Shown piece by piece: positions 1-17,300 of a stretch of 64,000 bases of DNA. Position 1 is the first letter of the stretch, and each line of letters begins with the position of its first letter. The DNA lies in contig OY992836.1 in assembly GCA_963921425.1 (NCBI GenBank), positions 8,323,825 to 8,387,824 of the forward strand, read 5' to 3'. Below the pieces are notes generated by a model. The model saw only the letters and a list, made by a program, of their open reading frames with translations. It made no database searches and was not told the DNA's origin. The translations under genes and the position numbers were made by a program. The stretch comes from Dryas octopetala. Taxonomy: Eukaryota > Streptophyta > Magnoliopsida > Rosales > Rosaceae.

Positions 1-737
1 GTAAGGATGCGTCGTACTGCCGTATTTTCTGCTTTGTTGTATTTGTTGTTAAATGCACTAGTGATTGCAAATTAGCAAATTGTCATCTAATAGAAAGCTT
101 ATTTGATGAGGGTTCTTTATTTAGTGGTTAGATTATATATGGATTTATAAAGCTTACTACATCTTATTTCTTATGGTAAGATGTTTTAAGTGAATTTGTT
201 GAGAATCTGTAGGTCCTGTGGCTTCTGGTGTTGTGTGTTCTTCCCATTTGGTTAGATGAGTTGGTCACTTTGTTAAATTCAGTGTGGATGGCGCCATAAG
301 TGAGGCTGCTGTTTTGCAGGGTTTGGGGGCCATCTTGTGCAGTTGTGATGGTTTATTGATGGGAGCAGCTACTCAGGGTACACGTGGGCTGTTCACTCCC
401 TTGGCAGCAGAGCTTATGGCGGCAATCATGGGTTTAAAGGTTGCTCTCCAGTTGGGTTTCCGTCAGATTTTTCTTGAAATGGATGCCCAAGCAGCGGTGG
501 CAGCCCTTGCAGATGGGTGTGAGTCTGATTGCTAACTGGTGGAGGGTGCCTTGGTTGAAGAAGCCAAGCATCTGTTTCCTTCTTTCCTTTCACTTCACTG
601 TCAGTACATATCTTGTCTACATAATCGGTGCATCTTCCATCTTGCTAAACCTGCGCTTTTTCCTGATTTTAATGTACTCCAAGAGGATGGTTCTCATCCC
701 TAACTAAATAAATGGAGTATCCCTTTTCTAAAAAAAG
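1..737 (+). pseudogene. 3' end of a LINE retrotransposon, RNase H domain remnant
   Basis: The reading frame from about 275 to 532 encodes a type-I RNase H-like domain of the kind found at the C-terminus of plant L1-type LINE polyproteins. Visible landmarks are SVDGA (first catalytic Asp), AAELMAA (Glu) and LEMDAQA (second Asp), and GLGAILCS and ALQLGF sit where the family has them. The frame then hits a stop at 533. A LVEGALVEEAKHLFPSF stretch follows in the same frame, matching LVEEAKHLMASF of the LINE at 56079-57758, before further stops, so the copy is dead. The element ends in an A-rich tail near 730. The 5' part lies outside the window. The RNase H assignment is secure; the subfamily is not determined. 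Confidence 0.75.
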
Positions 738-825
738 AATGATCAAAAAAATGTTTTCACTCGAATCATAAAATGTTTTTTTTCTTATTTAAACTTTTTA
801 TTTGAAATAAGTTCTTTTGATATGA

Positions 826-1187
826 GAAATGTTATCTACCTTCTCCACCGACATTCTCTTTTATTATTTTTATTCCGCAGTGTAAATTTGTGATCGAAAT
901 CATTCATTTTGTAGATCATTCTATAAAGATCATTCTGCAAAAAATCAATCAAATCGAACATTGTTTGGTTATATAACTGGAATAAAATAAACAGACGGTT
1001 TTGATAACAGTTTGATTCACCGTTTGTTTATTTGATAATAATTACATGACCAAATAATTTTCGATTTAGTTGATTTTAGATGATCTTCAAAGAGTGATTT
1101 AAAAAATGAACAGTTTTGATTATAAAAATAGAATGCGGAATGAAAATAATAAAAGAGAAAGTCGGTGGAGAAGGTGAATAGCATTCC
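826..1187. mobile_element. MITE with ~54 bp terminal inverted repeats
   Basis: The left arm (826-879) and right arm (about 1134-1187) are reverse complements with few mismatches; both contain ACCTTCTCCACCGAC and a TTTTATTATTTT run ending at TCCGCA. The 360 bp size, AT-rich non-coding interior and absence of an ORF fit a non-autonomous DNA transposon. I could not see a convincing target-site duplication, so the superfamily is left open. Confidence 0.8.
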
Positions 1188-2740
1188 CCTTTTAATATTT
1201 TTGCTCAAAAATGCCTTTTTACCATTTCTCATTTTCTTTTCCTTATTGTCTTTCCCATTCCCTCTTCTCTATATTCTCCCATTTACTTAGTTTTGTTTAC
1301 TCAACTGCTCTTACCCAAACCAATCTCAATTTTTAAAACGTCTCACATAGGATACATAGTTGTCACCATATTTATTTTACATTTTAGGACAAAATCTAGA
1401 TTCATTTTCCCTGCTATTTTGTTGTGGTGATGCTTCTCGGATGATGTGTTTCAGTTCTGATATAGGTTAATAATTTTGTTTTTCTTTTCTCAAGCCAGCT
1501 AATGCAGTTAGATACTCGAGAATATTTTAATTAAATTTGTCCATTGGAGGTTTATTGGGTTTATAGCTAAATAGGAGATTATATTTTGTCATCTATATAG
1601 CATGGTGAACTAGCCTGTCATAATTAATGGATTGCATATTCTTCATGTTCTATACTAACCTCATGAAATATGTGATCTTGTGAAGAGATGTCTTAAATAG
1701 ATACTCGCTTAAAAATGAATCAACAAACAAAAGATAACACATTATAAATATAATATGTACTTAAATTTTAATTAAGATATTAGGGAAAACTAATAACTTT
1801 AATTTGATCATCTTCAATTGAACATCCCCACATCCAAAAATTAATTTTTTTTGTTAAGGCAACTAATCAACGACTATTCATCAACGATTCTTGAAAACAA
1901 TTTGATGAGTGTGTGCATGTTCTCAAGTTGTTGTCGCCTATAGCGACAATTCTAAGTTTAGTTACCAACAACCTACAATGTTGAAGGTATAGGTTGAGTT
2001 GATTTTGTAGGACTCATTATAGGAAGGGGAAAATTTACAAACATGACACATACTTTGATTGGTTGTTTCATTTCTGAACATTAATTTTGATTCGTGTTAA
2101 TAAAAGACACATACTTTTCTATAAAATTTCTAAATTTTTGAATTTTTTGCCAACTTCAATTTCTTTCGAATTCAACCTCTCAAATCAATTTTTTATACTA
2201 CTAGAAACATGTTTAAAGTCTCTCAATCCATCACCCAATCTTAAATCAACCTAAAAATCAAAATCTCAATTAAAAACATAAAACCCCAAAACTGAAAAAA
2301 TGATAAGTACGCCTCAACCCAAATTCTCTTATTATTGTGACCCAAACTTAGAAAATGAATGAGAATTGAAGAAGAATAGTTTGAATAGTAATAATAATTT
2401 TTTTTTTTTTTTTTTTTTTTAAATTTGCTTAGGTGTATTAGAACCTTTTTTGATGCAATACAAAGGAACCCATCCCATCTGCCATAGTGGCATTAGTGCC
2501 ATCTATCCCTGAAGGCTGAAACAATTGAAAGTCCACATTTCACCTAAACGGCTAAACCTAACCTCAAAAATTCTCAATTCCTTGTGTTTTCCCACCAACC
2601 CAAAATCCCAAGGACCCCATCACACTGTCTGTTTCTGACTCTGACTTCGACGCTGGTTTTATAATGCAAGCATCCAACCCACCTAACCCCAACCCAATAG
2701 TAATATCCAACGCCAACAACGCTTCTTCTCCAAACCCCGA
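1188..2740. other. Intergenic region upstream of PAT
   Basis: No gene was recognised. The region is AT-rich, with a run of 23 T at 2398-2420. The C-rich segment at about 2580-2740 is likely the PAT 5' untranslated leader or proximal promoter; I see no clear TATA box there. Confidence 0.5.
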
Positions 2741-9002
<6,262 letters not shown>

Positions 9003-9380
9003 CCTAAACAAAATGGTACCAGTAATTCTGCAATTGTTGTACTTGGATTTCAAAATCTGTATTCTAGTAATTGTTTTGAAACAAAAATAAGTTGGTCATC
9101 CAGGGAACTTCCAAAACAATCTTTTCGGTGCTGTGTTAAAAAGTTGTATATGTAAGTAAAAGTGTTTGTTTTGATGGATCGGATTCGAAGAATTCTAAAC
9201 CCATTTTTCGGAATGGGCCTTTTAGAAACCAGTGGAATCCTACATTTTCATTCCGTTGTTTGCAAATATTGTGAATAAAATCGTTTTTATCAAGACTTCA
9301 ACGCAACGTCATTTCATGAAAGAGAAATGTGAATGTATGATTAACGTTTTGATTTGTTAAAAATTTAAACAATAATGAGT

Positions 9381-9540
9381 TTGAGTAATGTTATTTTGAT
9401 CAAATTAAGTGATCAAATAAGAGAGACTAAGTGAGGTATCACTTGAGAAGATGTGGAGATGAGGACCACTTTTCCAAGTGACACCTCACTTGGTTTCTTT
9501 CATTTGGTCACTAAATTTGGTCCAAATAGCGTTACTCTAA
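9381..9540. mobile_element. Short MITE downstream of PAT
   Basis: The two halves are imperfect reverse complements over about 65 bp: GAGTAATGTTATTTTGATCA on the left against the complement of the right end GCGTTACTC with TTTGGTCAC inside. TAATGAGT flanks both sides (9373-9380, 9538-9545), an 8 bp candidate target duplication overlapping the right end by three bases. No ORF. Confidence 0.65.
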
Positions 9541-10613
9541 TGAGTGGAGAACTCAAAGCACACCCTATAAAGGTTTTGTCATTAATATTAGTTAGGAATC
9601 GTCATTTATAAGGTATGTTGGCGTGTGCAAGCAGTAAGTTGAAGACTAGGATGTATAATTTGGATTTTCAAAAAGGATAACATCTGGATCAAACAGTACG
9701 GCATTATCATTTGCACGTTTTTGGATGCTTTTTTGTTTCTCATTTGGCTGATTGAGTACTCTCAGGGATTCTCAAAATTGCCGAAAATTTGAAGTGAAAG
9801 CTGTTGTTTTCATTTTTGTTTTGTTTTTGTTTGTGTTTTTGAGAACTGTTGTTTTGAGCTATTATCGTAGGCTTAACATATACCGAAGTATATTGTGTAA
9901 AACGCAGATGGGGGCCATTCATTACTGATTACCCTCTACATTTTGTTCTTGTCCTTTTTTTTTTTTTGGCTGAAACATTCATACACAACTTGATGTTAAC
10001 TTTTATGTAGCAAAAAAAAAATAAAAAAAAAAAATAACACATTATAAACGCACATTCACGTCATGCTTCTTTTACCCAAAAAGTAAGTAAATAAATTAAT
10101 GAATGTAAAGGGCTTGCGAATTGCCATCCTTAAATATGATGAGAAACAGAGGTGAGAAAAGGAAAGAGAGATAGCATTATTTATGCAAGGAATCAATTCC
10201 TGCCAACGAGACTTTGCTTCAATGTTCCAACATATTCAGCCATTGCCTAATGGGCAAACATTGTTAAAACTTGTCCAAAAGGAAGGTTCCCTCCAAAGGT
10301 TACCGATTCAAAAGCAATAGAGGGAAGAGGAAAAACAATTCCTGTCCAACTGGAAGTGCTTTTGTAGATGACATCTCCAACAAGCCAAGGACTAATTGAA
10401 GGACCCCTTGAGCCAAAGCTAAAGCCTATGAACTCTTGACTTAAACAACAAGTCAATCAATCTAAGATGGCAAGAATTCCCTTTCTTCCCCTTTCTCCTT
10501 TCTCTTTCCCTTCATCCTTTAACCCCTTTATAACCTGTACATAATGACCATGAAAATTACCAAAAGCCTGAAACCCAAAAGAAGTAATAGCCAGCTCGAT
10601 CTATATCCTCAAA
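9541..10613. other. Intergenic region PAT to NEN4
   Basis: No gene was recognised. It holds short homopolymer A and T runs (about 9957-9968 and 10012-10036). The 10450-10613 stretch is pyrimidine-rich and probably includes the NEN4 promoter and leader. Confidence 0.5.
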
Positions 10614-12233
10614 ATGGAGGCTGCTTCTACTTCTTCATCATCATGCAAACAAGGCACACCAGAGATTGTGTTTTTTGACATAGAAACAAATGTACCCAAC
10701 AAAGTTGGACAACGGTTCTGGGTATTAGAATTTGGCGCAATTGTAGTTTGCCCTCAGAAGCTTGTTGAGCTAGAGAGCTACAGCACCCTCATTAGTCCGG
10801 GGGACTTATCTGTTGTGGCATTGAGGTCTGGCCGGTGTGACGGGATCACTAGGGAAACTGTTGCAAATGCACCCTTGTTTGAGGGAGTTGCTGATAAGAT
10901 ATTCAGCATTTTGAATGGTAGGGTGTGGGCAGGCCATAACATCCAAAGATTTGATTGTGTTCGGATTAAGGAGGCGTTTGCCGACATTGGTAGGCCGGCA
11001 CCTACCCCGGTTGGGATGATGGATTCCTTAGGGGTGTTAACTGAGAAGTTTGGCAAAAGAGCTGGTAATATGAAGGTATGTCCATTGAAATGGTAACCAA
11101 ATAAAAAATATAAGGCAATTTTGCCAACTATTATGTAATGTTATGATCAATTTTTATGTTTAGATGGCAAGTACAAGGCATTCAATTTAACTAATTAGAA
11201 CAATTATGTTTAGATGGCAACATTGGCAACTTACTTCAAGCTTGGGCAACAAAAGCACAGGTGGGAAATCACATGCAAATTTAGCCAGATTCCAAAATTT
11301 TTTATATTAATTATTGAGTCAATATTCGATGATGTTATGTCGATCAGATATTCATGTTTGATTGTTTATACAATTCCTCAATTGCAGGAGCCTTGAAGAT
11401 GTTAGAATGAATCTGGAGGTCCTCAAGAACTGTGCAACTGTGTTATTCTTGGTATTTTCAGAAGAACGTACACATGTATAAATTTTATTCTGTTAATAAA
11501 ATTTTGAATTAATTAACCTTTAATTAAGAACACTTGCATTTATGTTATGTGATTAGGAAGCAAGCCTCCCTAACGTGTTAAATGGGAACTGGCGTGACTC
11601 TTCAACAGTTACAACGCGGAGTAGAAGTAGTAATGCGAAATTGCCATGCAGAGAAGAAAGTAATAGCCGGAAGTCTCCCCCAACTACTGCTTCTATTGGA
11701 TATCAGAGAGCAGGTCCATATGCAGCAAGGGGGAGTTTGGAAAAGGTCTAACATTTCATTCTCTTGTATACTGTTTACATATGCATGGCTATATACATTG
11801 GTCTCTGTCATATACAAGTAATTAATTAATAAATTTAAAAGGCACAAATTTTTTCGATCACATGCGTGAATATATAACTTTATCTAGCAAATGATGTACA
11901 TGTCATTTAACGATCGATCGATTGATCATAATAATTGATGTAATACGTGGACCTAACTTGTCATATAATATGGTTCATTAATGTGAAACCATTTGGTCCA
12001 TGGGTAGTAGATAAAATTTAAGACATAAACACAATATACACAAGAAGATTAACAGATAATCTGAACTAAAAATGTGTATATATCTAGTCACTATGGATGA
12101 TATATAATAATGAAAATGAGATTAATTATGACTGCTGCAGATGACAGACAGGGTAAAGAATGCATTGTGTAGAGGCCAAGGAAGTCAGCCTCTGAATAAC
12201 ATACTAAAGCATTCTCGTTCGCTACTCCGGTGA
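10614..12233 (+). CDS. NEN4: NEN4-like DEDDh 3'-5' exonuclease
   Basis: Exonuclease-domain protein of the plant NEN family (NAC45/86-dependent exonuclease), known from Arabidopsis to act in nuclear degradation during sieve-element differentiation. Five exons: 10614-11075, 11214-11260, 11388-11451, 11557-11745, 12141-12233. All introns are GT-AG and frame is kept, giving 284 aa. The exonuclease domain fills the first ~180 residues. FFDIET supplies D22 and E24, GHNIQRFD supplies D114, and H169 and D174 (HRSLED) complete a DEDDh set, so the active site looks intact. Exon 2 encodes MATLATYFKLGQQKH, very characteristic of NEN proteins. The tail (residues ~190-254) is Ser/Arg/Pro-rich, and the last exon reads RVKNALC and ends HSRSLLR. 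The short length fits NEN4 (about 255 aa) better than NEN1-3 (near 500 aa). Confidence 0.9.
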
Positions 12234-14155
12234 TCGAGAATTAAGAAAAAGGGTGGCTAGCAGTAGCAGACGGCCATTTTACAAGCAGCTGCAGGTCCCC
12301 TGTGGAGGCCAGGCTTCCTATTTCTGTCATATTGAGAAATTAACCATGATCGATGAGATGGACAACACAAAAACTGCCTTATACAGTTACAGTTAGAGAA
12401 AGGACAAGCTAGCTAGCTGTATATATGAAAGGTGTTTGTTTCCCTCAAGTGGGAGGACTCTGTTCTGTATATGTAATATTGTAATTAATTTCCATGCAAT
12501 TAATGGAGAGCGTAGATGCCTAGAATCTTATGGAAGAAAAGGCATTCATTTCTTGCATGTTTAATTATCTGCAGCTTGCCTCTCTTTTTTTTTTTTTTTT
12601 TTTTTTTCTTTGCTTCTATTTATTCGTTGTATATAAATTAATAAACACCCTGCCCATTAATCCATCTCTCATGGTTGTCAGTGATGATGATGCATTTTCA
12701 AAACAAAGTTATGTTTTGAATATTTTTTTCTTGTATATATAGTTGTGTTTTTATTATCACTGACATGATTCCATATATGGTTCTATAAATTAAATAGAAC
12801 AGGATTTCCACGTGGCACTACTTGTCCTACATTGACTTTTAAAAATAAAGGAAATAGAGGCAAAAACTGAAACAAGCTAGGCTTTTAAAAGAAGGGGAGG
12901 GAAGAACATGAAATTAATGTTGGAGAATGAGAGGTAACGAAATGAAGATAGGATGTGTCCATCTACAACTATTTTCTGTTTCATGACAAGGAATTAAATT
13001 CTTAACCTGTTTTGGGATCGTTGGGGAGTATTGTTGAATACTCAAAAGCTGTTGTGGATGACAATTTTAGGTCACTTACAACAATTTTAATGTTTGATAA
13101 AAAAAATAAAAAATTGCTTGCTTTTCAAAACTGTAGTGAATGAAAGTTGTTGGGTCTATTAATTAAAAAATTTAGTTGCCCAATATATCCCTAATTTTAT
13201 ATTGATTATTAATTATGGTATTTTATTTGTACCATTAAAATTATAATATACTTACAAAAATAATATGCATACTTATTTAATTATTTTGTTTTTAGCAATT
13301 TTAATGTTAATATAAATTTGTAGACAAAAAATTATAAACAAATAAAAGGCCTGTTTTTTACCAAACAAATAAATCAAAAACACTTTCAGCATTATGTCTA
13401 TTTTAATTATAAAAAGCCACAATAACTTTACATTAAAATTTAACAAATACTTTTAATACTGTTTTTTGCACTCACATGCTTTACCAAATACTCAAATATT
13501 TTACTTTATAACTGGCTTTACTTCACAATAATTTTTCTCACAATAATATCAAACATGCCCGTACTAATCTATTTTATCCTTTTTGCTCTTACTACAAGCG
13601 GAGCGAAATGCATTGTGCCAAAAACACAACTTTGTATTTTTGTAGTGAGTATATATTTGATATGTTAGTACGTTGAGACAAAATTTATGACCATATAATG
13701 AACAAAATATTTTTTTCTTTCTTATGGATCTGACAGTGCACTTGTAACATCAGTTTAGAAATTAAAAACCAAAAAGATAGAGAGCAAATGTCTTTTTTAA
13801 GTTCATGAATTTCACACCAACTAGTTTGTTGTCTAATATTTTTCTCTCCAATGTTAAAAGATGTCCAAAGTTTGAATCTCCTTCATCTTAGATAAAAATA
13901 AATAAAAAATTCATGAATTAAGCACCAAAATATCCTCAAAATTTAATTGAAGCCATTGGACACTAAATACATAATTCACACGTGTGCAGTGATCGGTAAG
14001 GAAGAATCACTCCTTATATTTTGTACATAAGTTGGATATGGGACTAGAGTACCACGTACACATGACAAGCAAGCAAGCAATATTTACAAGTACTATGAGA
14101 ATGATATGTTTACATTTTTGAAGAGCAAGAATGCATATATATATATATATATATA
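12234..14155. other. Intergenic region between NEN4 and the SULTR cluster
   Basis: The genes converge here. It contains a T-run at about 12588-12607, AT-rich unique-looking DNA, and an (AT)n tract at about 14135-14156 abutting the transporter stop codon. No gene or clear mobile element was recognised. Confidence 0.5.
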
Positions 14156-14297
14156 TTAACTAGTGGTAGCAATTTTGCCACTGAAACTTGCGTCCACAGC
14201 TTCTCCAACGGTCATGAAAACCCTTCCTCCAATTTTTCCAACAAAGTTGGATAGCTTTAGTTTGTGAATCACTTGCCACATAGGGTTGGCAATGGCT

Positions 14298-14388
<91 letters not shown>

Positions 14389-17300
14389 GACAAGTTACAC
14401 AAGAAAAATTAAATAAAGGAGGATAAAAATGCAAATAGGTAATTAATTAGAAAAAAGGAGAAAAAATTGCTGCCTTACCTTAATTCCTTGTGATATCAAA
14501 TCCTTTTGCAGCTCCTCTAGAGTAGCAACTCCCGATGTATCAATGTTTATCAAATCTGCCGACCAATTATTGCAAGACAACAATATTGTTGTTAACTCTG
14601 TCTATGATACACAAAGTGACCAATTAAGATGGTACAAATCTTCACCAACTTACTTGAAAAATCGAGAATTACGAGTTGAATGACATCTTTGGTGGTATTT
14701 GCTTTTGTGTCCTCTGCTTTCCTTGCAGTTATCCACCTTACAATCCTTGCATATACAATAGAATTAAATAAAATTGAAGTTATTTTTCATAATTGTTTTT
14801 ATTTGAAGTTTTCTTATGAATGAATGAATGTGTATGCGTTTTGTGTGAGCTAATTAATTAAATACCTTTCTCTGACGAAATTGGCATTTGCAAAACAAAA
14901 CAAGGCAGACTTGAATCTGATTATGAGGAGGCCAGGAATTTTAACAGCCATGGGATATTGTGCAGTGTCATAGAACATATCTGTTCCAGGAAGTTTTCCA
15001 AGAGTTTCTGTGCCTGGCCGAATTGAGATCAGAATAATCTTTGTGAATGATATGGTTACCTGCACGTACAAACATACTCACCTTGATTAATCTGTAGATA
15101 TCTAGTGAAATCATATTAATATCAAGAGTTGATAGAATAATATTCATTCCAAAAATCAACACTGAATGAAAGCAACCAAGAATATATTATTTTAATTATA
15201 CTAATTAAGAATCATACATATAAGAATTTGGACACTCAAAGATATGACCACATGAGAAAGAGTGTTGAGCACTAGTCCGATATTAATTAGTTAGGCTATA
15301 AGTATAAGTGTCCTATATATATATATCTATTGGGTCAGATCTAAATCCTCTATTTTGTTTTGCTGTGCTGGCTTTTGCTTCACATTTAATCCTAACCGTA
15401 TGGATTAGTTAGGCTAAGTGTCCTATAAAGCTAAATATATATATATATATATATATATCCGGTGGCGGATCTAGGAATCATTGTTTATGGGGTCAAGATT
15501 CAAGTCGAGTGCGTGAGAGTCAACGGCGGCGACACCTTTTGTGACGGCGAGCTTCACCATATGCGTGAGAGTTGAATTGAGTTTGGGTGAGACTATAGTC
15601 AAATTGGGTTTGGGTTTAGGGCCCTATTCTTTCTCAATGTGAAAGACAAAAAAGGATTGTCGACATATGTGTTGTTTGAATGTTAATTAAGTCTTTCAAT
15701 TTTTGTTTTTTAAATAAAATTGTCAAAACGACGTCATTTTGACAAGTCTCTGAGTTAAAAATAAAATAAAATAAAATAAAATCACAGCTCCTAGACACGT
15801 GATCCACTTTCTTCTTCTCCTTCTTGCCTCTTTCAAACATTTTCACAAAACTTTCCACCATTTCTTGCCCCTGCAACTTCAAGGAGATGCCATGAACCAT
15901 GGGGTCAAAAATTTTCATCTAGAGGGAGATTTATGGGTTCATGGGGTCAATTGACCCCATTGACCCCACCTTGGATCCGCCGGTGTATATATCAACTGGT
16001 GGACTCATAACACTTTTTGAGGGGTATGCAGGGTCACATTCATGGATTCATGACCATTGGAATTTTAATGTATAGCTAGTTAAGAGTATGTGAGTAAATG
16101 AGTGGTGAATTTTTAATTAACACTTTTTGAGTGTAGATGGTGTTACATCTTTATATGTTCATACCTCTAAAATTTGTAATGCACGACTAGAAGTCTAGAA
16201 CTAACACAAGAAAAAATAATCACATTTACAGAATTCGATCATTTCACTACTGGATATAGAGAATTAAGTATATGGTTGGTAAACCAACAAATTTTATTAG
16301 TTGGAGACTTTTTAGTAAAACGAGTTATCTTAGCTGATCTAGAAATTAAAATAGAAAAGAAAAAAAAAATCAAAGTACGGATGACCCTTTACTGTGATTT
16401 CCTTTCTTCTTGTCATTTTTATATATGCATTTACTATTGAGGAATCTACATGTCTTGCACACAAAGTAAGAGCCATATATATGTAGTGTTTTACCGCGAC
16501 TAGGAGACCAATCTCCACAGATGCAAATAGAACACCAAAGAAAGCTCCTATACAAGCGAGGAAGTCTAGCTTATCAACCTTCCAAATATTGTAGGCTTCA
16601 TTGAGGTTAACAAGTGCCGGCAGAGCTGAGAGAACTATTGAAGCAAGGATTGCCGTTGGGGTGAAGTACAAGAGCTTTGTCAAAAACTGCAGTGATATAA
16701 TAACTGTAATGGCCATAACTATATTTGACACCGGAGTTTCACAACCGGCACTGAAGTTTACGGCAGTGCGGGCGAACCCACCTGTTCATAATTAAGTTGA
16801 ATGAGAAGGCATTCAATTTCCTATAAGAATATTCTATCTAGCTATATCCTGGTAAAAGCTAGCACTAATATAAGAAAGGTACAATTATATAGATAGAATA
16901 GGTCAGTTTGTTATGTAATCTAGACCATTCATCATGTGAAGTCGTGTTTAAGTGTGTGGATCAGATTAAAGTATGAGAATATTTATATGCCGGATATCTG
17001 ACAAGAGAACAAAAGAAGGTAGTAGCTAGCTTACCGGTTGCCACATAGCAAGAAGTAAAAGATCCTACTATGTTCGTGAAACCCATTGCCATCATTTCTT
17101 TGTTTCCATCTATGCGGTACCCTTTTATAGATGAAAAAGATCTTCCAACTGCAATTGATTCCTAAAGTTTGAAAAAATCACCTAATTCAATGAAGGTAAA
17201 TTAAACTATTCATTTGGTACATTTAAGAAAAGTAAAGGTAGCAATATTTTGAGTAGATTAACTGACAGCATAATGCCGCATTTGATATGCTAATTAACAG

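Noticed and set aside
14156-14434. Reading frames encoding long Ser-Leu repeats
   Set aside because: Translation of the (CT)n intron tract joined to the last SULTR exon; the tract is intronic.
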